Below, piece after piece: positions 9,122 to 17,241 of a DNA stretch of 64,000 bases (within the stretch, counting starts at the first letter, position 1; each line of letters opens with the position of its first letter). The stretch lies in assembly GCA_022827045.1 (NCBI GenBank), contig JAJDTQ010000143.1:6226-70225 (forward strand), given 5' to 3'. The position numbers and the translations under genes are program-made. This DNA comes from Candidatus Binatia bacterium. Lineage in GTDB: Bacteria > Desulfobacterota_B > Binatia > UBA9968 > JAJDTQ01. Under the pieces are notes generated by a model, which saw only the letters and a list, made by a program, of their open reading frames with translations, was not told the DNA's origin and did no database searches.

Positions 9122-9226
9122 CCTTCGACTTCGCGCCGCTCGCGCGGCGCTACGCTCACGACGAACGGATTAATGATTGGGTTCCCCCAACCGTTCGTCC
9201 TGAGCGTAGCGAAGCGAAGTCGAAGG
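9122..9226. repeat. dispersed inverted repeat, GTTCGTCCTGAGCGTAGCGA family
   Basis: The right arm, 9191-9226, begins CCGTTCGTCCTGAGCGTAGC and ends AAGTCGAAGG. The left arm, 9122-9168, is its imperfect reverse complement, with a short AT-richer spacer. A second copy is at 42384-42505 with an almost identical right arm. It fills the gap between the amine oxidase stop and the molybdenum hydroxylase operon. I see no coding potential in it. Confidence 0.8.
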
Positions 9227-9232
9227 CCGCCA

Positions 9233-10795
9233 TTACTTCCCCAGGACCCGCCGGTTGATGGCGCCGACCGCCAGGTGCGCCCCAAGCACGGCGCCCTCCT
9301 GCCATCCGGGCAGGCCGGTGACCTGGTCGCCGGCGAAGTGGATGGCTCCGTCAGCCCTTTGCAGCGCCTCGGGCGACTTGTCGCGGCTGCGCGGCCAGCC
9401 GCCCTTCTGGAAGGGCGTCCTGGCCCAGGCTCGGCTCACGCCGGATTCCATCTCCGCGGCGTATCCGGGGTGGATGCGCTCGCCCTCCGTGATGGCGGCC
9501 CGGAGCCGCTCGGCCGGGTTCATGTCGCCGAAGCGTGTTCCGGGCTTCTGGTCCCAGGTGTAGGCGCCCATGAGGATGCCCTTGTCGCGGTGATAGCCGT
9601 ACGGCGGGTACCAGATCTGCGTGATGTCCTGGTCGGTCCAGGAGATTCCGCCGTAGATGGCGTGGTCTTCCTCCCAGAAGCGACGGCGCGTCTGGAAGGC
9701 GATCTTGACGGCGTTCACGAACTCGATCGATTCGATGGTCGCCCGCGTCTCCGGGGAGAAGTCGTTGGGAATATCCTTCAGAACGGGAGCGGGTATGGTG
9801 CAGACGGCAAAGTCGGCGTCGATGGCGTCGTCGGAATCCCGTCCCGCCTGCCGGTAAACGATGCGAACGCCTGCGGGCGTCTTGCGGATTTCCTTCGTGA
9901 CGCTGCGGTATCGGATGAGCGGCCGGACGCGTTCTTCGAAAGCCTTGACGATGGCGTCCATGCCGCCGACGGGTTGAAACAGTGTGGGGTTCGCGTTGAG
10001 AAAGTGGCTGTAGTGGAGCTTGTAGTGCCAGAAGTCCGCCTGGAGCAGTTCGCTCAGGTCCAGAGGGGGGTTCACGTCCCCGGCCTTGAGGCCTTCATGG
10101 ATCTTCTCGCCCTGGTAGCCGCTCCGGTTGGAGCCCTTGTAGACGTGGTCCGGGTTCAAGCCGCCGAACCGGACGAGCATGTCGAGGATGCGCTCTCTGT
10201 CCTCGCCCGTCAGTTCGCCGTCCAACGCGCCCTGGTTGACCGCCTTGGCGAGCAGCTCGGCGATGTAGCCGCGGGTGTCGGTGATGACCTGACGCGCCAC
10301 CACGGGCTTGCCGCCGAAGTGCTCCCGATTGTGGAACAGCGCCGCGCGGTTGTCGTTGGTGAAGACCTCCAGCTCGACGCCGAACTCCTTGCAGTAGCCG
10401 AGGGTTGCCCGGTGATGGTAGGGAATGCGGGCCGGTCCGAGGTTGGCGTAGAGATGGTCCCGGCGGTCGAAGTCCACCCGTTGCCGGCCGCCGAATTCCT
10501 CGATCACGTCGCGGCCGCGCACGGTCAGGTTTCGGCCGCCGGCGCGGCCGGTGGCCTCCAGGACCGTGCAGCGGTATCCGGCTTTCGCCAGCTCGTAGGC
10601 GGCGGTCATGCCGGAGACGCCGGCTCCGAGAATGACGACGCTCTTTCCCTGCCCCGAGCCGCGGGGCAGATCGGGCGCCGCGGCGAGGGCATCGCCCATC
10701 CCCGACAGTCCCAAAGCCTGCATGGTCCGGTGAACGGCCTCCACTCCGGCGACCGCGCCGAGGGACTGGATGAAGTTTCGCCTGGTCATGCTCAT
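9233..10795 (-). CDS. Tat-exported FAD-dependent amine oxidase
   Basis: Flavin monoamine oxidase-family protein (520 residues) that would oxidatively deaminate an amine in the periplasm. The N-terminus MSMTRRNFIQSLGAVAG is a twin-arginine signal (Arg5-Arg6), so it should fold with FAD before export. The dinucleotide-binding motif VVILGAGVSGMTAAYELAKA lies around residues 53-72, followed by the GRAGGR loop typical of amine oxidases. The C-terminus has the FAD-contact motif IHFAGDQVTG. The start is at ATG 10795 with an upstream ATG-poor region. It is divergent from the TAXI transporter gene with about 128 bases between, which suggests shared control. Substrate unknown. Confidence 0.88.
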   Translation of the reverse strand: MSMTRRNFIQSLGAVAGVEAVHRTMQALGLSGMGDALAAAPDLPRGSGQGKSVVILGAGVSGMTAAYELAKAGYRCTVLEATGRAGGRNLTVRGRDVIEEFGGRQRVDFDRRDHLYANLGPARIPYHHRATLGYCKEFGVELEVFTNDNRAALFHNREHFGGKPVVARQVITDTRGYIAELLAKAVNQGALDGELTGEDRERILDMLVRFGGLNPDHVYKGSNRSGYQGEKIHEGLKAGDVNPPLDLSELLQADFWHYKLHYSHFLNANPTLFQPVGGMDAIVKAFEERVRPLIRYRSVTKEIRKTPAGVRIVYRQAGRDSDDAIDADFAVCTIPAPVLKDIPNDFSPETRATIESIEFVNAVKIAFQTRRRFWEEDHAIYGGISWTDQDITQIWYPPYGYHRDKGILMGAYTWDQKPGTRFGDMNPAERLRAAITEGERIHPGYAAEMESGVSRAWARTPFQKGGWPRSRDKSPEALQRADGAIHFAGDQVTGLPGWQEGAVLGAHLAVGAINRRVLGK

Positions 10796-10828
10796 CTTCG
10801 TTGCACTCCCTTTCCAGTCTTATCGTTC

Positions 10829-10866
10829 TTGACATTTAGGGAAAGCGCAAGTAGCTTCAGCTACTT
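10829..10866. promoter_or_regulatory. candidate promoter and operator between divergent genes
   Basis: A TTGACA hexamer at 10829-10834 on the + strand is followed by the perfect 7-bp inverted repeat AAGTAGCTTCAGCTACTT (10849-10866), placed where a -10 element would be (TAGCTT at 10852 is a weak match). The palindrome could bind a regulator for the amine oxidase/TAXI pair. The TTGACA match is direct; promoter activity is inferred. Confidence 0.35.
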
Positions 10867-10923
10867 TGATTGTCCGGGCACCTGTACACGGGGTGCCGGA
10901 GGGAGCAGCGAAAGGAGATCACG

Positions 10924-11880
10924 ATGAGTCGATTTCAGAGGTTTCTAGTAGTTTCGTTGGTCGCGGTATTTGTCGCGGCGCTCGCGCCGGCGGCGCTGGC
11001 GGACAGCTACAAGTTCGGCGTCTCCAAGCCCGGCGGCTCCTGGTATCCCATCGGTGTCGTGACGCAGAAGCTGGCCGAGAAGCAGTACAAGGACAAGGTC
11101 ACACTGGACATCGGCGGCGGTGTCTCCAACCTGATCAACGTCATGGCCGGCAAGCTCGACTTCGGGCTGACCGCCGCCACCTCGTTCGACCAGGCCCTCA
11201 AGGGCACGGGCAAGTTCAAGGGCAGGGCGGAGATGGCCAAGAACACCCGCTTGGCCGCGGTGCTTTACTCCAACTACCTGTTCTGGGTCGTGTGGGCCGA
11301 CTCCGACATCACCCATTACAGCCAGCTCAAGGGCAAGAGGGTGAACGTGCTGCCCCAGCGGTTCTCGTTCCAGGCGCTGAACAAGCAAATGCTGGGCGCC
11401 CTCGGCATCCAGTACAAGGATTTCGCCAAGGTCAACCACCTGAACTTCAACGACACCGTGGCGCAGATGAAGGACAAGCACATCGACGCCTACCTCGGAC
11501 CCGGCGAGGAGAACTACTCTCCGATCGTCCAGTTGCACGCGCACGCGCCGATCCGGATCCTGCCGTTCTCCGCGGAAGACCAGAAGAAGATGAACGCGGC
11601 CAACCCCGCGGCCGTGCCGTTCACTCTGGACAAGAAATACTACGACCAGAAGCAGGACGTGACCACCATCCAGACGTTCACGACCATCGTTACCAACAAG
11701 AATGTTCCGAACGAGCGGGTTTATAAGTTCACCAAGCTCGTCTACGAGAACCTTCCGGAATACGCCGGCGCGGTGAAGGCGTTCGAGCGGGTCTCAGCCA
11801 AGAACGCCACCAACGACATGGGGGTCCCGCGGCATCCCGGGATGGACCAGTACCTGAAGGAAAAGGGAATCATCAAGTAA
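10924..11880 (+). CDS. TAXI-family TRAP transporter solute-binding protein
   Basis: Periplasmic substrate receptor of a TRAP transporter, 318 residues. A Sec signal peptide is clear: MSRFQRF, a hydrophobic stretch, then ALA before Asp27. The mature N-terminus has KFGVSKPGGSWYPIG and GGGVSNLINVMAGKLDFGLT, the typical TAXI (TRAP-associated extracytoplasmic immunogenic protein) fold start. I chose ATG 10924 because GGAG at 10914-10917 sits just upstream; a longer frame reaches 10870. It precedes the fused TRAP permease, separated by a terminator-like hairpin that would let the binding protein be made in excess. The ligand is not predictable; TAXI proteins characterised so far bind organic acids. 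Confidence 0.93.
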   Translation: MSRFQRFLVVSLVAVFVAALAPAALADSYKFGVSKPGGSWYPIGVVTQKLAEKQYKDKVTLDIGGGVSNLINVMAGKLDFGLTAATSFDQALKGTGKFKGRAEMAKNTRLAAVLYSNYLFWVVWADSDITHYSQLKGKRVNVLPQRFSFQALNKQMLGALGIQYKDFAKVNHLNFNDTVAQMKDKHIDAYLGPGEENYSPIVQLHAHAPIRILPFSAEDQKKMNAANPAAVPFTLDKKYYDQKQDVTTIQTFTTIVTNKNVPNERVYKFTKLVYENLPEYAGAVKAFERVSAKNATNDMGVPRHPGMDQYLKEKGIIK

Positions 11881-11895
11881 CCGGAACCTCCGAAT

Positions 11896-11930
11896 CGAGG
11901 GGCGGCGCGCAAGCGCCGCCCCTCGCTCTT
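11896..11930 (+). terminator. GC-rich hairpin plus T-tract between TAXI protein and permease
   Basis: CGAGGGGCGGCGC (11896-11908) pairs perfectly with 11913-11925 around GCAA, followed by CTCTTTC. The loop is a GNRA type. Position 16 bases after the binding-protein stop fits an attenuating terminator or mRNA 3'-end stabiliser that gives more binding protein than permease. Confidence 0.75.
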
Positions 11931-12027
11931 TCGGGCGCCTTCAACCGCTCCAGGACACTAGAGAGAGCGCCGTCCGGCATTTCCGTGCCGCATCCGGCAC
12001 GGTGCGCGGAGCGCACGGGCAGTACAC

Positions 12028-13926
12028 ATGCAGCGTAACCTCGCAGGCGTCTTCGGGATCATCCTGAGCCTCGTGGCTTTCGGGACCTCGATCTACCACC
12101 TCTACACCGGCTTCTTCGGACAACCCGAAGCGTACTTTCATCGCGTGATTCACGTCACGCTGTTGCTCCTGATCACGTTCCTGAGCTTTGCCGCGTTCAA
12201 GCGGCCGAATGACGGGAAGCTCCCCTGGTACGACATGCTGGTGGTCGTGGGTTGGCTCCTGTCCATGGGCTACCTGTTCTACGAGTACGAGTGGATCGTC
12301 AATCACATCGGCCACGTCGAGACCTTCGCGGGCTGGCAGATCGCCCTGGCCTTCGGCGGCATCCTGCTGGTGCTGGAGGGTTGCCGCCGGGCAGTCGGCT
12401 GGCCCCTGGCGGCGCTGGCGCTGCTGGTCTTCATCTACGCCTTCGTGGGGCCTTGGCTGCCGGGGTTCCTGAATCACGAGGGCTTTTCGATGTCGCTGGT
12501 GGCCGACAACCAGTACTTCCTCACCGACGGGCTGTTCGGGCTGCCGACCCATATTTCGGCCAACTTCATCTTCCTCTTCATCGTTTTCGGCGCCTTCCTT
12601 GAGAAGTCGGGCTTCGGCCTGTTCACCATCGAGTTCGCCACCGCCCTGGCGGGGCGATTCCGGGGCGGCCCGGCCAAGATCGCGGTGGTGTCCAGCGGCC
12701 TCATGGGCTCCATCTCCGGCAGCAGCACGGCCAACGCGGTCATCACCGGCTCCTTCAGCATCCCGATGATGAAGAAGATCGGCTTCAGGGACTACATGGC
12801 CGGGGCGGTGGAAGCGTCCGCCTCCACCGGCGGTCTCATCATGCCCCCGGTGATGGCGTCGGCGGGCTTCCTGATGTCCGAATACACGGGCATCCCCTAC
12901 GTCAACGTGATGCAGTACATCCTGGTCCCCGCGGTGCTGTACTTCCTGGCCGTGGGCATCATGGTGCACATCTACGCGGTCAAGGAGAACATCCCCACGG
13001 TGCCGCGGGACGAGCTGCCGAGCCTGAAAAGGACCATCATAGACCGGGGCCACCTGGCTCTGCCCCTTATAGTCCTCATCTATCTCCTGGTGGCCGGCTT
13101 CAGCCCCGGCTACGCGGTGGTGCGCTGTATCATCTTCATCATCATCGTGAGCTGGTTCCGCAAGGCCACGCGCATGGGCGTAAAGGACATCTGGGACGCC
13201 TTGGTCCAGGGCGCGATCCAGGCCACCGTGGTGGCCGTGGCCATCATCACCTCCGGCATCATGGTGGGCATCTTCGACCTGTCGGGCGTCGCCATCCGGT
13301 TCTCGGGCCTGATCGTGGAGCTGGCGGGCGGGCATCTGCTGCTGGCCCTGGTCTACGTCATGATCACCGCCATCGTCCTGGGCATGGGGCTGCCGCTGTC
13401 GTCCGCGTACATCGTACAGGTGGGCATCGCCATCCCGGCCCTGGTGGTCATGCTCAGGAATATGGGCCTCGATGCCGATGCCATCGTGCCCCAGGCGCAC
13501 CTGTTCGTGATTTTCTTCTGCGCCATCTCGGCCATCACGCCACCAACCGCGCCAACCAGCTACGCGGCGGCGGCCATCGCCCAGTCGCCGGTGGTGCCCA
13601 CGTCCATCGAGGCGGTGAAGCTGGCCCTGCCCGCCTTCGTGCTCCCCTACGCGTTCGTGGCCAACTCCGCGCTCATCACCATCGGCAACGCGTGGGACGT
13701 CACCGTAACGATCATTTTCGCGGTGTTGAGCATGATCGCCATGGGCATGGCCGTGCAGGGCTACTGCTTCAGGAACCTCGATCCCGTCTTCCGCCTTCTC
13801 TTCCTGGGCGTCAGCCTGGGCATGATCACCCCGTGGATCGAGTGGAACGTCATCGGCCTGGTGGTGGGGCTGGTCCTGATGGGATGGGAGTGGTTCCAGA
13901 TGAAGCGGCGGCTGGCGGCTGGATGA
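12028..13926 (+). CDS. TRAP transporter fused permease (4TM + 12TM)
   Basis: Sodium- or proton-coupled uptake permease with the small (DctQ-like) and large (DctM-like) subunits fused, the usual partner of TAXI proteins; 632 residues with many hydrophobic segments. The DctM half shows SGSSTANAVITGSFSIPMMK, the STGGLIMPPVMASAGFL segment and GMGLPLSSAYIVQVGIAIPA, family landmarks. The C-terminus is shorter than in some fusions but ends with two further helices. The start at ATG 12028 has only a weak ribosome site. Its stop overlaps the start of the CAP-domain gene (ATGA), so the two are co-translated. Confidence 0.93.
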   Translation: MQRNLAGVFGIILSLVAFGTSIYHLYTGFFGQPEAYFHRVIHVTLLLLITFLSFAAFKRPNDGKLPWYDMLVVVGWLLSMGYLFYEYEWIVNHIGHVETFAGWQIALAFGGILLVLEGCRRAVGWPLAALALLVFIYAFVGPWLPGFLNHEGFSMSLVADNQYFLTDGLFGLPTHISANFIFLFIVFGAFLEKSGFGLFTIEFATALAGRFRGGPAKIAVVSSGLMGSISGSSTANAVITGSFSIPMMKKIGFRDYMAGAVEASASTGGLIMPPVMASAGFLMSEYTGIPYVNVMQYILVPAVLYFLAVGIMVHIYAVKENIPTVPRDELPSLKRTIIDRGHLALPLIVLIYLLVAGFSPGYAVVRCIIFIIIVSWFRKATRMGVKDIWDALVQGAIQATVVAVAIITSGIMVGIFDLSGVAIRFSGLIVELAGGHLLLALVYVMITAIVLGMGLPLSSAYIVQVGIAIPALVVMLRNMGLDADAIVPQAHLFVIFFCAISAITPPTAPTSYAAAAIAQSPVVPTSIEAVKLALPAFVLPYAFVANSALITIGNAWDVTVTIIFAVLSMIAMGMAVQGYCFRNLDPVFRLLFLGVSLGMITPWIEWNVIGLVVGLVLMGWEWFQMKRRLAAG

Positions 13927-14561
13927 CGGGTCCGCCAAGGCTCGATCGAAACCGCCTTCTCCGTATCCTCGCAACGGTTCTGATCACCGGCTGTTGGAGC
14001 GCGCCGGCGATGGCCCTCGACTCTCGATCCGATTCACCCTTGGCGGTTGGAACCGTACCCCTGACCACGACCGTCAAACCCTCCGTTGACACGCGCCAAC
14101 TGGAGCAAAGGACGCACGAGCTGGTCAATGACGAACGCGCCAGCCGTAGCTTGCAACCGCTGGAACACACGGAGCAGATCAGGTTGATTGCCCGTTCACA
14201 CAGCGAAGACATGGCGGCTCGGGACTACTTCGGTCACAAGAGCCCCGAAGGTCTTGGTCCCGCGGACAGAGGGCGCAGGGAAGGCCACAACTGTCGGAAG
14301 AATTACGGTTCGCACTACACCACGGGCCTCGGCGAAAACATTTACGCGGCGCCGCTGTACCACGCGTTTACGAAGGTCGAGGGCAGGATTGTGTCCCATA
14401 TCTGGCTTACTCCGGAAGGACTGGCTCGGAAAGCGGTGAAGGTCTGGATGGGGAACAAACAACACCGTGAGAATATCCTGGACACTTCATATGACAGGAC
14501 GGGCATCGGCGTCGCCATTGCGAAGGACGGCAAGGTTTATTTCACACAGAACTTCTGCTGA
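13923..14561 (+). CDS. CAP (SCP/PR-1) domain lipoprotein
   Basis: Putative secreted 212-residue protein of the cysteine-rich secretory/PR-1 superfamily. The N-terminus LLRILATVLITGC has a lipobox with Cys24, so it is probably a lipoprotein. The CAP domain starts near HELVNDERASRSLQPLEHTE, with the conserved RSHSEDMAARDYFGHKSPEG (His ligand/cavity), GENIYA, HRENIL and the C-terminal GIGVAIAKDGKVYFTQNFC. ATG 13923 overlaps the permease stop as ATGA. CAP genes are usually solitary, so coupling to a TRAP permease is notable. Bacterial CAP function is not settled (lipid or peptide binding, or protease-like). Confidence 0.85.
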   Translation: MTGPPRLDRNRLLRILATVLITGCWSAPAMALDSRSDSPLAVGTVPLTTTVKPSVDTRQLEQRTHELVNDERASRSLQPLEHTEQIRLIARSHSEDMAARDYFGHKSPEGLGPADRGRREGHNCRKNYGSHYTTGLGENIYAAPLYHAFTKVEGRIVSHIWLTPEGLARKAVKVWMGNKQHRENILDTSYDRTGIGVAIAKDGKVYFTQNFC

Positions 14562-14609
14562 ACGGATCAAGCACCGCTCGCCGCGGCGCGGAAAGGGAGT
14601 ACTATCGCT

Positions 14610-15701
14610 TTGGCTGTTCATAGGCTTGCACAACCTCGGGCCGAAGTCGCGACGGCAGTCGTGTACTGCGAGGCAAACTTCGGCTCCATTGACGGGAAAA
14701 CCGCAAACGGCCTCGTCCGCCACTCCGAGATCTACAAGGTTCTTTCGGTCATCGACAGCGAGAAGGCCGGACTCGATGCCGGCGTCGTGCTCGGCGAGCC
14801 GCCAAACGCCATTCCCGTCTGCCGCGACCTGGCCGATGCACTGGCGCGCGCCGGAACCACGCCCGACTACTTTATCTTCGGAATGGCTCCCGCGAGCGGG
14901 ATGTTGTCGAGACGCGATCGGGAGGTTCTGCTGGAGGCCATCGACCTGGGGATGAACATCGTGAACGGGCTTCACGAGTTCTTGAGCGACGACCCGGAGT
15001 TCGTAGCGGCAAGCGCCGCACGAAACGTGAAACTCCTCGACGTCCGAAAGCCCTCTGCCAAGGGGGGCCTGCGGACCTTCAGCGGCCGCATCGCGGAGGT
15101 CAGCTGCCCGCGCATCGCCGTTCTCGGCACCGATTGCTCCGTTGGCAAGCGGACCACCGCGACCGTCCTCACCCGTGCGCTCAATGATTGTGGCATCAAG
15201 GCGGTCATGATCGGCACGGGCCAGACCGGCCTGATCCAGGGAGCCCGCTATGGGGTCGCGCTCGACGCCGTCCCTTCGCAGTTCTGCGCCGGCGAGCTTG
15301 AAGCGGCCGTGATCGAAGCGTTCGAAGCCGAAAGACCCGACGTGATCATTGTCGAAGGGCAAGGCGCTCTCAGTCATCCCGCCTACCCGACCTCGGCCTT
15401 GATTCTCCGTGGCTGCTGCCCCAACGGCGTCGTGCTGCAGCACGCACCCGGACGACCCCATCGTGCCGACTTCGAACACGTGCCGATGCCGGAGCCGGCC
15501 GGCGAGATCCATCTCATTCAGACCTTCTCCGACACGAAGGTCATCGGCCTCACCATCAACCACGAGAACATGACCGACGCCGATGTCAGCGCCGCTATTG
15601 TAAGGTACGAGGACGAGCTCGGCATCCCCGTCACCGACCCGCTGACCCGACCCCCGCGGATGCTGGTCGAGATGGTGCTTTCGGCGTTCGGGGGACTATG
15701 A
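14610..15701 (+). CDS. DUF1611 protein, DgcN-like (D-glutamate N-acetyltransferase family)
   Basis: A 363-residue DUF1611-family protein. It has an N-terminal Rossmann-like part (ATAVVYCEANFGSIDGKTANG) and a C-terminal P-loop NTPase-like domain with GTDCSVGKRTTA near residue 170, followed by VIIVEGQGALSHPAY. Members of this family include DgcN, which N-acetylates D-glutamate in marine bacteria together with the DgcA enzyme. No DgcA-like gene is next to it here. TTG at 14610 is the start: an AAAGGGAG ribosome site lies ten bases upstream. The precise reaction is inferred from the family only. Confidence 0.75.
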   Translation: MAVHRLAQPRAEVATAVVYCEANFGSIDGKTANGLVRHSEIYKVLSVIDSEKAGLDAGVVLGEPPNAIPVCRDLADALARAGTTPDYFIFGMAPASGMLSRRDREVLLEAIDLGMNIVNGLHEFLSDDPEFVAASAARNVKLLDVRKPSAKGGLRTFSGRIAEVSCPRIAVLGTDCSVGKRTTATVLTRALNDCGIKAVMIGTGQTGLIQGARYGVALDAVPSQFCAGELEAAVIEAFEAERPDVIIVEGQGALSHPAYPTSALILRGCCPNGVVLQHAPGRPHRADFEHVPMPEPAGEIHLIQTFSDTKVIGLTINHENMTDADVSAAIVRYEDELGIPVTDPLTRPPRMLVEMVLSAFGGL

Positions 15702-15780
15702 GAAGGCCGTCCGCAGTCATGCCCCAGATCGACTTGAATCGGTCGCCTTACTAGATCAGGATATCAGTAAGGAGAGAGTC

Positions 15781-16023
15781 ATGATCGTCAAGATTACATC
15801 GAAGCGACAAGTCACGTTCCCGGCACGGGTGTTGGATGCCTTGGGCGTCGGTCCCGGCGATGAACTTGAACTGGAAGAAGCAGCGGGCGGTTTCATTCTG
15901 CGACCCAGGCGCACCGACTATTCCCGCCTCGGGACATTGCGCGACAAGAGTCCACCTGGACACCCACCGTTTGACCTCGAAGCCTTCCGGGAACAACGCT
16001 ACAATCCGTCGCTACGGGATTGA
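15781..16023 (+). CDS. AbrB/MazE-type antitoxin
   Basis: An 80-residue SpoVT/AbrB-fold DNA-binding protein, beginning MIVKITSKRQVTFPARVLDALGVGPGDELEL (read as consecutive short motifs: KITSKRQVTFPARVL, then GVGPGDELELEE), the swapped-hairpin barrel. The C-terminal tail (RLGTLRDK, FDLEAFREQRY) is the toxin-binding arm seen in VapB/MazE antitoxins. A strong AAGGAGAGA ribosome site precedes ATG 15781. Its partner PIN toxin, overlapping its 3' end, is only a short remnant, so this antitoxin appears to be orphaned. Confidence 0.8.
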   Translation: MIVKITSKRQVTFPARVLDALGVGPGDELELEEAAGGFILRPRRTDYSRLGTLRDKSPPGHPPFDLEAFREQRYNPSLRD

Positions 16024-16111
16024 TACCTCGGTGCTCGTGCGGTTACTCACGCGAGGACCCGGAAAAGACTTTCAGTATTGTGTGAGCAGGCTTCGTACGC
16101 TGATTGCATAG
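16013..16111 (+). pseudogene. VapC-type PIN toxin remnant
   Basis: The frame that overlaps the antitoxin stop reads YGIDTSVLVRLLTRG, the start of a PIN-domain toxin with its first catalytic Asp, then CVSRLRTLIA and a stop after 32 codons. PIN toxins are around 130 residues, so four fifths is missing and no canonical start codon precedes the fragment. Downstream comes the lower-GC AbiJ-like gene, so an insertion or deletion probably removed the rest. Confidence 0.7.
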
Positions 16112-16186
16112 GGCCTTGGGAGATAATCTGAGGGCATGTTAAACTAGCAGAATTGACAGCCTACTTCGTGCATAGGGGAGACCACT

Positions 16187-17107
16187 TTGCCGATACATGA
16201 GCTATTTTCTAAGCGTCAAAAGAAGGCGCGTGGAGAGACCCCAGACGTATACTCTTACGACGACTTGCCCAATCCTCTCAGGGTACAGATCGTACAGATC
16301 TGGTTGGCTAACCTCGGGACAGCCGCGGCATACTACAGTACATATCGTTCCAGTGATGTAAAGGACGCTTACGATTTTATAGTTGAGACTCTGCGCCACG
16401 AATATGGTGTCTTTCAACTGGTGGACGGAGCACCCCAATCACCGGTTGAAGAACTTTGTAACTTCTTCCTTAACGAGCAAGACGTGGAGAAAACGCTGGA
16501 TGTAGTGGAACTCGTCTTCCGCGGCATTAAGGTCGTTCAATCGCGTCTCGGGAGACCAAAAAAGGCAGTTGATGCCGTGCAGGAGTTGAATCAACGATTT
16601 AAGGAACATGGTGTGGGGTATGAGTTCAATTCACCACACATCTTCCGTAAAGATTCGGAGATGCTTCATAAGGCGGTTGTCAAACCAGCTCTTAGACTGC
16701 TGAATGAAAAGCACTACGCCGGTGCGCAAGAGGAATTCGTACGCGCGCACGAACATTTCCGAAAGGGGAACGCAAAGGAAGCGCTCAACGAGTGTCTAAA
16801 GTCATTCGAGAGCGTGATGAAAGCAATCTGCGACAAGAACGGTTGGCCGTACCGTAAAGAGGCTACGGCGAAACCGTTAATTGAGACGTGTTTGAAGAAC
16901 GGACTGATTCCACCGTTTTGGCAATCACATTACTCGTCTTTGGGGAATCTTCTGGAGAGTAGCATCCCGACAGGACGGAACAAGTTAGGCGGTCATGGCC
17001 AAGGTACGAAGCCGGTTCCCGTGCCAGATTATCTAGTAGCGTACATGCTGCATATGACGGGCTCCGCTATTGTGTTCCTTGCCGAGGCCGAGAAGAATCT
17101 ACCGTAA
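16187..17107 (+). CDS. STM4504/CBY_0614-family, AbiJ-like protein
   Basis: A 306-residue protein starting at TTG 16187 (PIHELFSKRQKKARG, then YSYDDLPNPLRVQIVQIW), the characteristic opening of the STM4504/CBY_0614 family, whose N-terminal domain is related to that of abortive-infection protein AbiJ. The C-terminal part (HFRKGNAKEALNECLKSFES, NKLGGHGQG) looks like the helical abortive-infection C-terminal domain. No membrane segment is seen. A GGGGAGA ribosome site lies just upstream. Base composition falls here: in 16201-16260 I count 29 G or C of 60, far below the neighbours, suggesting recent transfer. A phage-defence role is an inference from family and context. Confidence 0.75.
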   Translation: MPIHELFSKRQKKARGETPDVYSYDDLPNPLRVQIVQIWLANLGTAAAYYSTYRSSDVKDAYDFIVETLRHEYGVFQLVDGAPQSPVEELCNFFLNEQDVEKTLDVVELVFRGIKVVQSRLGRPKKAVDAVQELNQRFKEHGVGYEFNSPHIFRKDSEMLHKAVVKPALRLLNEKHYAGAQEEFVRAHEHFRKGNAKEALNECLKSFESVMKAICDKNGWPYRKEATAKPLIETCLKNGLIPPFWQSHYSSLGNLLESSIPTGRNKLGGHGQGTKPVPVPDYLVAYMLHMTGSAIVFLAEAEKNLP

Positions 17108-17241
17108 CGTCGGTGTTAGGTGGTGATCAACTACACTTACAGGCTTCGAATTCTGGGTCGGTTGTTGGCCGAGGGAACAAGAATGTCTGCGTTTTGTCCA
17201 CTTGGGATTCCAGGTCCTTTTTGGGTTCAAGACCCTACCCG

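Noticed and set aside
11941..13974. 677-codon leftward frame opposite the TRAP permease
   Set aside because: Composition rich in His, Asp, Gly and Arg with no domain, and it is exactly antisense to a clear permease: a shadow of codon bias in high-GC DNA.
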